A stretch of 64,000 nucleotides of DNA from Grammothele lineata (taxonomy: Eukaryota; Basidiomycota; Agaricomycetes; Polyporales; Polyporaceae). This document shows, in pieces, positions 1-11,551 of this stretch. The notes below the pieces were generated by a model that saw nothing but the letters and a program-made list of their open reading frames with translations, was not told where the DNA came from and did no database searches. The stretch is taken from NCBI GenBank assembly GCA_002150815.3, contig NDFF03000026.1, forward strand, positions 124,001-188,000, in the 5' to 3' direction. Position 1 is the stretch's first letter; each line of letters begins with the position of its first letter. A program made the translations under genes and the position numbers.

Positions 1-1700
1 AGAAAACGGCGATTCCAAACTTGGGTGACCAGTACGGGTGCCCTCTGTGATCCCCGTATTACAACTTTCTAACTGATACGCCCTCAGAACGACGTCTGAC
101 GAAACGGAAGTCGGTAATTCTACCAACCTTGCGCTCAACGGCATCATCGGCCTCAAAGCTATGGCAGAGATCAGTCGTGCACTTGGGAATGACACCGATG
201 CCCAGAACTACGAGGTATATTATACTGTTGGGAATGCTATGATCGACGCCGCTCACGGACATCCTTTGTAGACTATCTCTTCCGCGCTCATGAGCCAATG
301 GCTTTCTTCAGCTCTTTCGTCGGACAGTCCTCAGCGAATCCTAGGCGTTTTTGGAGATGAAAGCTCGTGGTCTTTAGCGTGGAATCTGTACGCTGATCGC
401 CTCCTGGGAACAAATTTGGTGCCAAAATCGGTGAGCACATGCCGTAAGACTGACCACACTAACAATGCTGACTGTGGCTCTAGGTCTTGGATAGTCATAC
501 ACAAGCGCTTGGAATTCGTGCCAGTAACGGTACGTTCCGCGATTTGTCCTTGTCCTTCGAAGTTGAGGTCATAATTCATCCTCCTGCAGCATCTCAGTTC
601 GGCCTCCCGATGGATAGCAGCTCAAATCAACTCAGTAGCATTGGTACGTCACGCTCTAAGACACCTCATAGTCAAAACCGCTCACACGTATGTGCCCCTT
701 ATGGATGTGGTATAGCGTGGTCCTTGTTCACTGCGGCGTCAGTGACGGACACGAACGTACGGGACCAGCTAATCGGAGGCGCGTGGACTCGAGCAGGGTC
801 TAATCATACGGCCGGCGCATTCGGCGATCACTTCGATACGATTTCTGGCAATACGCAAGACGGCACAGCCGGGTGAGTACCTTGATGTTCTACATGATGT
901 ACCCGTATCCCACGTTCGCTGACCCTCTTGCGATGTCATCGTATCGCAGGCCCGGGGTTGGCGCTGTATACTCCCTTCTAGCGCTGACGTGAGTCTTTTA
1001 TGCTCGCGCAGCCATTACAATCACACTGACTCACGAGAATTGCGACAATTACAGCCTGCAGAACAAGACTATATCAATCAGCTCTCCCGGAAGCAGTGGC
1101 ACGACGGGCCCTGGGAAGACTGGCGACGGTGGTAAATCTCGAAATTCGAAGGGCTTGGACACTGGAGCTATCGTGGGTGGCGTCGTTGGTGGTGTGGTCG
1201 TCATCGCCATCGCCGTCGTAGGAACGGTATATCTCCGAAGACGTAGGACCCAGACACCGGCTTACGACCTCGCCGCAAAAGAAGAGCTCATTCAAGAGTA
1301 CGCTTCGAATGACGGAACCTCCTCTTCTGGCCATAGAGTCGAAGGCATGAGCAGCATCGACGTGTCATACACTACTACTGGGTTCGTTCCAAATATCCAG
1401 CACGACTCCGGCGGCCAGCTACCACACACGAGCAAAGGACAGGATGCGAGGTTGGTCTGGGGCGCTGTGCAGGCGGCAATCTCAGACGACGATCACGGTC
1501 GCGCTTCATCGACGGGCCCAACCTCAAGCAGGGGCTCTGCGCCCGTGAACAGGAGTGAGACGGTCTATTCTGCCACAGGTTCTACCGCCCCAACAGAGGT
1601 ACAAATGGCGGGACTTCATCAGGAGGTACAAGATCTCCGGAGAGTGGTGCGGCAGTTGCAGGTGGATCGGCAGGAGGCTCCGCCCGAGTATTCGGATTGA
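1..1700 (+). CDS. gtaA-like: Glutaminase A-like secreted membrane-anchored protein, gene 1 (5' truncated by window)
   Basis: This is the 3' half of a GtaA-type glutaminase. Family knowledge: GtaA enzymes deamidate glutamine outside the cell and carry a six-hairpin domain. Exons show TNLALNGIIGLKAMAEIS (about 110-190), SWSLAWNLYADRLLG (about 365-410), FGLPMDSSS (about 598-625) and a WSLFTAAS/AWTRAG block (720-800), all shared with the other three paralogues. Introns of about 50-80 nt interrupt it, for example after 212 and at about 430-482. Downstream comes a low-complexity Gly/Ser/Thr linker, one membrane segment of Gly/Val/Ile residues (about 1164-1230) followed by RRRR, then a polar cytoplasmic tail. 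The tail ends in an LR-rich helix and APPEYSD, a PPxY motif. The stop is 1698-1700. The catalytic part starts upstream of the window, so enzyme integrity cannot be judged. Confidence 0.85.
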
Positions 1701-2190
1701 TCTTGGATTGATTGTTAGAATAATAGTTATTAATGCATGGGTCTATCATGCGTACAAGGAAGGACTTGACTAAACCTCAGACGGTTTAAGCTCAAGATGT
1801 GTACATCCTCGAGTCTTTATAGCTTGAAGCTTCAAATTGAAAGCCGACCTGATGCAAGCACTACTTATTCGCAACCACAATATGGGAGTTAACGTCATAA
1901 CCTATCGGGAATGTCCTCTCGTTACTTATGTAAAATGCCAGCGAAGCGCAGCGCCCGCCAATTGTGCTGAGCCTATAGTTGGTACATGCCATGGACGCGC
2001 GCCGCTCGGCCTTAGCTGCACTGAACAAAGCAACAAGGCATGTAGGTGAAAGAGTATGCATATTATCGGGGCCAGATGTAGAAGTGTTGAAGAGACGGAG
2101 GGTACACAGATTTGGACTGGAATCCAAGGGAGGAGTATAATGAGACTGCATCCAACTTATTTATACTGTCCGTGAACAGCACTCAAATTC
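1701..2190. other. Convergent intergenic spacer
   Basis: This 490-nt spacer lies between the 3' end of gtaA gene 1 and the 3' end of the MLKL-like gene on the opposite strand. I see no coding exon, RNA gene or repeat. It probably holds the two 3' untranslated regions. Confidence 0.5.
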
Positions 2191-5041
2191 TTAACAATTC
2201 GCGCCTCGAGCGGAGGAAGACAGGCGTATGACTTCGTCCTCCTGTGGTCTTGCGGTGAGTCCTTACTCTCAACAAAAAACGAATTAGAAAACATACCGCT
2301 GGTACACGCGCAAATCAGGCGTTACGAGTTCTTCCCGAGGCAGCGTGTCATTAGTGATAACTTGACCATCAAGCGACCAGTATCCCCAAGGTTCCTGCGC
2401 ATCACCACTCTCAAGAAGAGGGCGTTGGTTGAAGTGCAACCTACGCCATTCCGGAGAACCTGTCGAATGTCTCTCAGAATTGCCTCGTTCATAGAAATGC
2501 ACTGACAGCTTCTGAGCGCAGTCGCAAACTCACGAGGCGCCGTTTGGCGGAAGACCGAAGACGAGTAAGCGTCATCATCCTCTACAACGTTTACACGAGC
2601 AAAGTACTCCGCCTCCACTGTGGCGTAACAATAATGCGTGAGCAACGAGGCGTGGCCAGTTGCGCAATATAGGATAAAATCACCCACCAAGGACGAGGTC
2701 ATGAAGCGCGATCCCATGAGCCTGCGCGATCTCGGGCGCATGCTCCCAGAAGAACGCCCGCACTTGCGTACGCGATACTTGCCTTGAGACCACGACGGAG
2801 TCGAAACCGCTGCTCCGCAGATCGAGTAGAACGTCATGGCTGAGATCAGCGAGTCAGCATGCAACCTTCACCCTCTCAAAGTGCTCGATGCAATGTGTGC
2901 TCACTTAACGGCTTTGCCGAGCCAAGAGGGCAGGGAAGTCATAGGGTTCACTCTCCCTCGTGAGACGCCATCGCCGAAAGAGTCTATAGCGACGCATTGC
3001 TCCCCTTGGATGTCCTGAAGCGATCCTAAATACTCGAACGTTTCTTCTCCGCGGTGGTCACGTCGGGTGTATCCATAGTCCCCGAGTCGTGCATGTGTCT
3101 GAGGCATCTCGAAGTCTTCGCGAGCCCACAGGTCGCCGCTTCCCGAGAAGGCAAACTTCCTTATGACGTCATTTATGCCGGAATGCGATTTTGAAGAGGA
3201 ACGAAGAGCGGCGAGTAGCTCACTGGCGGGCCCAACCGTGCTCGGGGCGAGAAGAGAGAATATATCTGCACATTATCAGTAGGATTGTATGACAGAGGAA
3301 GTAGAGACATACCTGCACATCGGCACGTGTCGCGCCCGAGTGCCTGTTCGTGGGCTGCATTAACTCGATGTCTATGGAATGTACATACAAGGACTTACAT
3401 CGTTGTAAAGACGGCTCACACAACGATTGATGCATCGCGTATGAGAGTTGAGGAGATCCAGCGCGTCGAGGACTAGGCGTCCTTGGCTGTTGAGAGAAGC
3501 ACTGGGCAGGCAAACGTCGCCGTGACTGTGCCACTTTCCTTTCAAGTTCTTCGAACCACACATAGAGTGAGGATATTGACGGATTGAGTGGCAGAGCGGA
3601 TACCCACGTTATATATCGCGATCTCCTCTCGCTTTGCGAATCCATATGCTCCCTGGATCACCTTGTCAGCCTGCGTCATAAGCCATTCATTAACGTCATT
3701 ACCAGGTAGTCCACGACCTGTGAAAGTGTAAGTCACGCCTTGCATTGGATGAGTCGATACGTACATGCGTGAGCCAGTTCATCACAAACTGTTTACTGTC
3801 TACCCCACGGAAGCTCTCGAACAGTGGGATGGAACCTCCGCGAGTGACACGAAACTATGAGTTGGGCTGTCATCTACACCGACGAAACATCTCTCACCTA
3901 TCTCCAGAACATAGAAAGGTCTCTGCACAGACGCATGAGACCTTCCAAGTACTTGTGCGATATTCAATTGCGGTCCGTGCCTGTTCAACATCAATCACGA
4001 GCATTCACAGAACTGCTGAGAGTAAAGACTTACGCGTCAGGATTGTAAAGAAGTAGCGAGCGGTAGTTGATCTAAGAAAAGGTGTAAGCCCAGGCTGTTT
4101 CAAGAAAATGTGATATCTACCTCCGAGACATCGGGCCCTTGAAAGACACGGATAGCTACTGCACGCCCGTCGCTACGAAGCTTTCCACGATACTCTTCCA
4201 ACTCATATTTATCGAAGATCCGACATGATCCACACTCTTCTCCGACTTGAATATCATTCCAGCGAAATAGACGAAGCTGCCAGTGCAGTACCTCAGCAAC
4301 GAGAATCGAGACAATAGAAGCTCAATCACATACCGGCAGTTTGTCGTCATACATAGCTTGCTGTTCCATATTGGCTCTAAGAACCTCGAGCGAGCAAGCC
4401 TGCTCCTCAGCTTTGCGTCTCAGAGAAATCAAACAAGCTGTCTGCAACCAAACTTATCAGAAGCTGCTAACACAAAAAGCAACACACTAACATCAAATAC
4501 GTGCCACACGTCGTCAAGCTCTTGAGTCCGCCGCCTAAGGTTCAACGTAATGGATTCTTGGTGAATGAAACGGTCGATCCGCGAGCGTTTGAGATCGCGC
4601 TCCACATCGGTCTGAATGGACGTAATCAACCTGTTCTTGTTGAACATCTGATCTGACGTCTCTCACGGAAGGGAACGGCGCACCTCAGAAGCCTTTCGAG
4701 GCTCGATCGTATTTCATCACTCATTACACCGGCTTCCGGTGTCAGACTCTCTTCGAGGTGCGAGATGAGGGCCGCTGCTCGCTGCCCTAGTAGAGCGCAC
4801 TGCTCCTTGGCGTCGCCCATTTTCTACACCGCTTATGAGCCTGTGTTTTCCCGAGCACCGCACTACTTATAAGAGTACATACCTGCAGCAATGTGGCGAG
4901 ACCTAGTGCAGAGTTGATGATACAGCCAAGGAGAGGAACAGAAGGAGCGATTTCTGAAGCTGCCTTTAGCATCTCCAGAGCGCCGATGGACAAAGCAAGA
5001 GTGTCCCCAGACGAAGGCATGGTAAGATAGGCGGACTTCAT
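2191..5041 (-). CDS. MLKL/HELL-like helical-bundle protein with degenerate kinase-like domain
   Basis: This is a multi-exon gene read from ATG 5041 to a stop at 2191-2193. Exons 1-2 give a helical N-terminus: GALEMLKAASEIAPSVPLLG, then KEQCALLGQRAAALISHLEE. They continue into DRFIHQESITLNLRRRTQEL and LDDVWHVFD. This pattern is that of the fungal MLKL N-terminal/HELL four-helix bundle, which permeabilises membranes in cell death. Next is a kinase-like region: RWNDIQVGEECGSCRIFDKY, AVAIRVFQ in place of VAIK, LNIAQVLGRSHA, and SHGDVCLPSASLNSQGRLVL in place of HRDLKPxN...DFG. The catalytic-loop Lys and Asn and a DFG are not visible, so I infer a pseudokinase. The C-terminal part (SSGFDSVVVSRQVSRTQVRA, then PWGYWSLDG or WGYWSLDG) is unassigned. 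Several exon joins, especially at 2500-2700 and 3240-3370, are uncertain. The gene converges with gtaA gene 1. Confidence 0.65.
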
Positions 5042-6346
5042 CGAGGTCGAACACCTAAAGTAAGAATTCTCGAGCTAAGATGGTACTCAGCGACGCTAAT
5101 GGCGGATGAGAGTAGAGATGCTAGACGGAGATCCCACTGTGACCAAGGAGATAGCGTTGGAGCACTACGGCCCTAACGCGGCATTTTTCACGAGGACGTA
5201 AGGGACACGAGGGGCTCTGTCCTGGGTTAACTGCCAGACTGGGGCTGTCCATCATAGATAGGGTTCCGCTAGTCTCGTAACTAGCGGCCTGCAAGGCGGC
5301 TAGTTACGAGGCTTGGTACAGGGAGAGTGGGACGAATACCGTCACCTCGCCCACCCAAGCTGTTCCTCCACGCAAAACCCATCTCACGCCTCTCAAATTC
5401 CACATTGCGGCGTGAACTATAGTTTTGCGGCGCACCGTGGAGGCTGGTCACGAGTGATTCGGCTCACACGCACTTTCTCTCCCACTCTCTCTTCTCCTGT
5501 CCTCCTCCCTTTCGCGTACCCTCGGCGGACTCGCGTCGCGTGCCCTCGCACTTCGTTGACCCTCCTTGGACCCGGGTTGACATTACGTCATCGGGAGTAC
5601 TCTACGGAGCACGAAGATGTCGAGGTTCTGACGCTCTTCAAAACCATTTTGGCTTGTAATAAAGCGATAGAAGCTGGAGTTCGAAGGATCTATCAGACAA
5701 CCGCACATTCTATTCGTACTTACTCCGAGAAGCCGGCCTGAACGGTCTCTGCAATTTGGGAGGACTCATGGAAGGCGTGTCGGCTGATAAGCCTAGTACA
5801 ACTTCAAGTCCTATGAGTATATCAGGGTTCTAGTCAAGGTCGCGATTAAGCATTTCGGTTGGCTACGTACAATATATGTTCGCCGGAAGTGCTGGGTATG
5901 GATTCTTGTCATCGTATGAGGGCTACGCTGCATCAACTTGAAGTCACAAGCGAGCGAGAAGGCGCCAGTTCTCGCATTAGTCCATGTAGGGTGTCCGGGG
6001 GCTTCTGATGACGCACGTGAATCAGCCACGCGACATAACGACAGCTAATGACGCAAGGCGCTTGCGAAGTTCCGACTCGGACGTCCTTCCTTCAGAACCT
6101 CAGGCCTCAACGCTTACGGCGATGACCAATGCTCAAGGAGCCACACATTGAGGGCAGTAAGTAATGGCTCAGATCCCACCAGTAGGAAGTGGGATGGTTG
6201 AAGTTTATACGGGCTGCGCAGTGGCCGATCTCAAACAACGTGAATACGTGCTACTACATGACTCGGCGATTTGGTCAGTGGAATACTCTGAGAAGCAATG
6301 TTCTTTCAAGAAACAAAACGATGTGCGATCGTCCGCGACAACATCG
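5042..6346. other. Intergenic region with hairpin
   Basis: About 1.3 kb separates the start of the MLKL-like gene from the stop of gtaA gene 2. It contains the inverted repeat at 5274-5310 and a C/T-rich stretch at about 5465-5560. Short open frames exist here but show no recognisable domain or splice-consistent structure. The promoter of the MLKL-like gene should lie just above 5041. Confidence 0.45.
5274..5310. repeat. Short inverted repeat (hairpin)
   Basis: The arm CTCGTAACTAGC (5274-5285) is perfectly inverted as GCTAGTTACGAG (5299-5310). After one mismatch the stem continues for four more base pairs, leaving a three-nucleotide loop. It lies about 230 bp upstream of the MLKL-like gene start. 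It could be a protein-binding palindrome, a transposon remnant or an RNA hairpin; the sequence alone does not decide. Confidence 0.8.
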
Positions 6347-9300
6347 TCACGATACTACCTCACATTCTTCGTATTCTGGCAAGTTATCCGACTCATGGCG
6401 CACCCGCAGATCTCGCAGCTGCCGCCGCAAGCTCGCCACCTCGTCCCGAAGGTCGGATGTCCCCGTGTCGGATGTAGACGGCTCGTACGACGACGCGCCC
6501 CGTCTCTCAGTGGACGCCTCTGTGGTGCTCAGACGTGCCATTTCCAGCGCCTTCGACGACGGGATAAACACAGGCGCGCGCGGGGGCGGCGAAGAAGGAG
6601 CTGCCAACAAGGCAGCCACTTGCGGCCCAGTCCCGGCGGTGGTGACGGGTTGGTTGTATGAGTATGGTCGGACCGGGGGATCGCGAGTTAGCTGAGGTTG
6701 ACTATAGGTCTTCTCGTCGTCAAGTTCTGCCCGCTCGCCATCGCGAACACGGCGGCGTGCGAACTTCTTGAAGTAGAACAAGCTGCCCACGGCAACTGCG
6801 ACAATCACAACGCCGCCAAGAATTCCGCCGACGATTGCGCCAACGGCGGCTTTGTGGCCGCCATCCGTGTTGCCGCCTCCTGGCGTAGTCGTGTTTGAGC
6901 TCGACGTAGATATCGTTTTGTTCGGGAGCCTGAGGCGCAGAATGTGATGAGATGAGCTTAGGCATAGAGATAGAATCCTGTGACGACGACTCACGTCAAC
7001 GCCAGGTGTGCAAACATCGCACCCAGGGCGGGACTGCATCCGATGCGTAAGCATCAAAAACAGAACGGAACGTGACGAGGAGACCTGTGGATACTCACCC
7101 CCCTGTTCCAGCGGAACTCCCGTCGCTGCTTCCAGTCAGTGCGTCGAAAAGGTCTGGAAAGACGCCTTTTGTGGTGTTGCTATTCGCTCTTGTCCAAGCA
7201 CTCTCAATGAACTGGTTCCTCACGGCGTCATCGGTCACAAACGCGGAAGTGAAGATCAGCCAAGCTGGAGAATATTGCAAGTTAGTCAGTGATAGCAGAG
7301 AAGTGCGAGACGAAGAGATGCTCACCCATGCTGGTTGTGGTGCCTGCCGTACTATCGATGGGAAGGGGGTTCGGAGACGCTGAGATTCAATCAGTCATAG
7401 TTGCCAATATCCATATACAGAGTATGTAAATCCTACCCGAGGCGAGCTGACTGCCATAGTACTTCGTCTGGCTGTCGAGTAGCTATGTACCAACGCCAGA
7501 TCGTAAGTTCAACTGTATAACTAGACGACGTAGTGCGTACCTCATTTGAAAGCAGGTTGGTCCCGATTAGCCTGCTCGCGTACAGATTGTACAGCAACGA
7601 GGAAGACGTCTCGTTGCCCACGACGCCCAGCAGCCGTGTCCCATCCGACGACAGTGCAAGAGACTGCAGCTCATTGTACAATGTCGTCGCTTGTTGCTAC
7701 AAATCGGAGATCAGTGAGTTGAGGGTCTGGAAGACTAGTCTATTGAAGTGTCCTGACGTCATATTTGTCCGCGTCGAAGTTTTGTCCGAGCGCGCTACTA
7801 ATCCCAGACATCGCTTGCAGGCCAATGATGCCCTTGAGCGCGAGGTTGGTTGAGTTCGCAGGTGCTCCCACATCTGCCGTTTTTCTAAAGTGATTTGTTC
7901 AAGGCGTGTATCAGCGCAGTGAGCCGAGGGAAACGCACTGGCTTGTGTCAGATACAGTGTGCGCCACGAGGTAATCTGCCCAGTCTTTAGTGAGATTGTA
8001 CTGTGCAAGTGATCAGTATTCAATGCCGCTCAATAATGCGGAGCTACGCACGTATTGGGTCAGCAGTGATCCATCTCCTGATACTCTTGCTTGAGCGTAC
8101 AGCATAATCAGCATGCTCGCAGAGTCTGTAGGCCGGCGTACCTGTCAGCGCATACTTCAGGGCCGACAGAGTAGGTGCGTACGCTCGACGCCTTGTGAGG
8201 ACAATGGGCGAGATCCACTAGCCACGGGGTATGATAGCCCTGCATTCGTCAATGAGACATCAACGCTGAGAAAGAAAGACGTCAGGCATTGTACCGAGGT
8301 CTTGCGCAGCGAACGTCTGCTGTTGCGTTGCTTGCGATTCCATCAGCGGAGCTAGTATTGCCCCAGCGAGAGATGCGTTCAAGTATAAGAGCGCAGGGAA
8401 CGCAGCGTATATCCGCTCGACCGGGTTAATACGTCTCATGAAAGGATAAGCCGAGAATGCACGAAAAGCGGACGGCGTGCTTACTGAGTTGTCCCAAGAT
8501 CCTTCATGAAGATCTTGACGTCTGACGGTTTTAGGTCGCTGCCAACAGTAACGTCCAGGGATGCGAGTGTCTGACGGGCAGCGAGCGATACGAGGTCAAC
8601 ATAATGCGGTGATATTTGTGTTGCAGCGCTCAATATCTTCTCATCCAAGGCTACCGCACGCTCTCGCGCCGGGCCGAAATCCTCCAAGAATGCGTCTATC
8701 TGCACATCGTCGTCCATCAGCGCTTTATCTTCAGCAATGTACTAGACTTACCGCATCTGATACGTCAGAGTATTGTGTGAAGAAGTAAGGGCGGCGCGCC
8801 TCAGTGTTGCCTGAGGACGGCGTGTAGGAAATACTCGGGTCCCTCACGATCCCCACTGCCCATACAATAGGTGACGAAGTGGATTGGATCGTACCGAGAT
8901 CCTGGGCGAACGCAGACACCGGAAACGAGCTACGCGAGGGGGCTCGAAAGCTTGATGATGGATCATTTCAAAAAGAACACTCACCCGCCCACGGCGCTGA
9001 CTGGGTTTATTTCGAGCTTGTTGTCCAACGCACCGATACCGCCGGCGCTTGTATTGAAGGCTTTGCGAGTAGATGAAGGGTTTCCTATCGACCATGAAAA
9101 GTTTGGAACCTGACATGACCCTTGCTATGAGAATGGTTCAATATTGCGAATCAGGGTAGACGTTACCAGAGATGTCGCATGATACGCAATGCCATCCAGC
9201 GCTTGAGAGTTGGACTCGGCGTCAGGAACCGGACTCTCGAGCCGTATCATAGTGTATTGACTGGAGGATGTGGCCACGTGCGTCCAATTCACTTGAGTCG

Positions 9301-9994
9301 AGGTGCTAGTCGAAGCCCATTCTACCGATTGGTCTTTTTAGAATCTCAAGGGATTTGAGGCTGAAGCAGCTACATACCGGCGGTGATTTCGGTATAGACT
9401 TCTACGGAATGAGAGTTTCCGTCGAGCGCTGCAAACTCCAGCGCAACATATGAAAAGGGCAAGGATTGCTTCACCCAGTCGTCGGGCTGCGCAGCGTTCG
9501 GAAACGCCCCGTTCATCAAATGCAACAACATGATAGCGAGAATGTCCTCACCTCAATGGGCGAGAGGAACGTCACCGTGAGGTTCATCACGGTGTCTGCC
9601 GTCATGACAAAAACCGTGCGTGTTGGAGTGATCTGGATGTTCGTAATGTTGGCACGGCGAGCGGGGTCCTTCTCATCGAGTCCGCACATCCACGAATAGA
9701 TAATTCCATCGATGCTGATCCTTCCTACCCATCCCAAATTCGCCTTAGAACGGTTAGTGTGCTTCGACAGGTATAAGAGAGAAATGATAGACCCACCGAA
9801 AGTGGCCAAAACTGAGGTGCTGCGAACGGAAGGGGAGGATCTTCGGGTGTACTTTGAAACCATGCGTGAACATACGGAGAACGGACAGCTAGAGGGAAGG
9901 CTGCTGGGAAAAAACTTTGGACCGCGCCCTGCGCGAAGGTTGAGAGAGGGTAAAGAACGAAGCAAAGAAGGAGCCCGAGAATCGCACGTAGCAT
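6347..9994 (-). CDS. gtaA-like: Glutaminase A-like secreted membrane-anchored protein, gene 2 (complete)
   Basis: The ATG at 9994 opens a signal peptide (LGLLLCFVLYPLSTFAQ) followed by SFFPAAFPLAVRSPYVHAWF, the family's N-terminal signature. More than ten short introns follow. Recognisable blocks in order are IQITPTRTVFVMTA, DDWVKQSLPFSYVALEF, GTIQSTSSPIVWAVGIVRDP, DLVSLAARQTLASLDVTVG, DVKIFMKDLGTTQ, NLALKGIIGLQAMSGISSAL and LLYNLYASRLIGTNL. These are the N-terminal, six-hairpin and C-terminal GtaA regions. A Thr/Asn/Gly linker, a membrane segment (about 6772-6844) and a basic FKKFARRR stop-transfer follow. The cytoplasmic tail has the block SSKALEMAR, an LRRQLRDLR helix and the end NLPEYEE. 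No frameshift was noticed. It is probably an intact cell-surface glutaminase; substrate is inferred from the family. Confidence 0.88.
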
Positions 9995-10442
9995 GGTGGG
10001 GGGAGCGGGGAGAGGGTAGTCGTCCGCTCACCCTGTCGGTGCAGAGTAAAGATCGCAGGGAGCCACCGTGAAATTTCGCAGCAGTGCACTCGCAGTGCGA
10101 TGGCCTGGCAACTCGTGCTTCGTCGGTGACCTGCGATCAATGCATGTCGGACTCTGCGAACAATCAATATCATGACATCGAACGCCACAACGTTCTGACT
10201 TGCTGTGCGCCTTCCGTCACAGCCTGCGGTCGACTCGAGTAAGTGTACAATCGCATCCGGGGAAATGGATGCAATCTATCAACCCGAGAAGATCGGAGGC
10301 CAGAGTGATCGTAAGCCGTAAGCCACTGGTCGTAACAGCATTGGATCGCACGTCTAACGGGACGCCCACCTTGAGGCCTCGTGAGCCCGTGTCGCTATCT
10401 TAGGAGCGGGACCCTGCTTTCATGTGCAACCTAAAAGACATG
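9995..10442. other. Promoter-side spacer of gtaA gene 2
   Basis: This 450-nt stretch lies upstream of the gtaA gene 2 start and downstream of the candidate membrane-protein gene, both on the minus strand. I see no coding exon. It should contain the promoter of gene 2. Confidence 0.4.
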
Positions 10443-11335
10443 CTAAGAACTCTGGCCGCGTAGGATCGAGTCGAGTTGCCAGAGAATGTCGCCCAGCGGC
10501 ACGAAGTCGTCTCTGTCTCGCTGGGGCCAGTACTGAGTACGCTTCGGATGCCGCAGCCACGCACCAGTGCGTGTAGTTGACGGTGCAGTATCGAGACGAT
10601 ACCGAAAGAGTTGACGGTCTTCACAGCCTTCGGGCATGCTATGAGCCGGGTACGGGGGAGGTACAGGCTTCGGTCGAAGAGCGGGCCCGAGACTCACAAG
10701 AGGCTCCCACCTCCCCGAGGAGGCCGAGCGATGTGCCACGTGGCCATGAGCAGATATACGGGCGTCAACACCATGAATGCCCAGCCTAGCCCGGCAGGCC
10801 GCCGTGACTGTTGTACGTCTTCTTGAAGTTCTTCTCACCTTTTCGAAACTTTCCGCTCGCCGACCTATTGTCGGATAACCTTCCTTGTTCGACGGTCGAC
10901 GATGCCGATGTTTACCGACTCCCAACGTCTCAAACCAGACTCCTTTCTGAGGTCAACATTTTGCATCGGAATCCAGCTGGCGGCGCGGTAATCACAAGGT
11001 TCAAGTAAGTACGCACCCCGCCGAATACCTAACACCAGTTCCTTGTCCTCAACGGATTGCCAACATATGTCTTCCCTGGTGTGACCGGCCGAAGGTGTTT
11101 TGCGCAGAGCCAGCCCCCAGTATTTTTCCTCGGTGCGTGAGATCATGCTACTATCCGACGTCACGGTGTGCAATGTATTATGTCCAATGGGGGCGAACTG
11201 GTACTGCAGCGCCCGCCGTTGTTGTGCGTGGGTGGCGTACGAGCAGGTCGTGAACATTTGATTGTAGGCGTTCGCCGGTACGATGTGGCCAGATGGTCCC
11301 AAAAGTCGTGTAATGCTGACGACTCTCCACCGCAT
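10443..11335 (-). CDS. Candidate hypothetical single-span membrane protein (low support)
   Basis: I do not recognise this gene. Its last two exons read coherently. One encodes GLGWAFMVLTPVYLLMATWH (about 10728-10800), a good membrane helix, then ARPPRGGGSL. A phase-consistent GTGAGT...CATAG intron then leads into MPEGCEDRQLFRYRLD and RDDFVPLGDILWQLDSIL, ending at the stop 10443-10445. Upstream a longer open frame contains KYWGLALRKTPSAGHTRED and WESVNIGIVDRR, but its join to the membrane exon did not stay in phase under the splice sites I tried. It could be a small membrane protein, a decayed gene or chance. It sits between gtaA genes 2 and 3 on the same strand. Confidence 0.25.
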
Positions 11336-11551
11336 AGCGATATCGATATTATGAAGCCTCCCGGCTGACCCAGTTTGAGATCTACCATCGTCGACAACCC
11401 ATGCCCTGGGCCTTCATCCGACTGCCAGTGCTTGTTTAGACTATACGAGTAACTGGTACGATGGCTCTGACTACATATGCACAGGAGCCGTACAATCGGA
11501 ATTCGTCCGCGTTCCCCACGGGCCACGACGTCAGTCTCAAGAAGATCCCTC

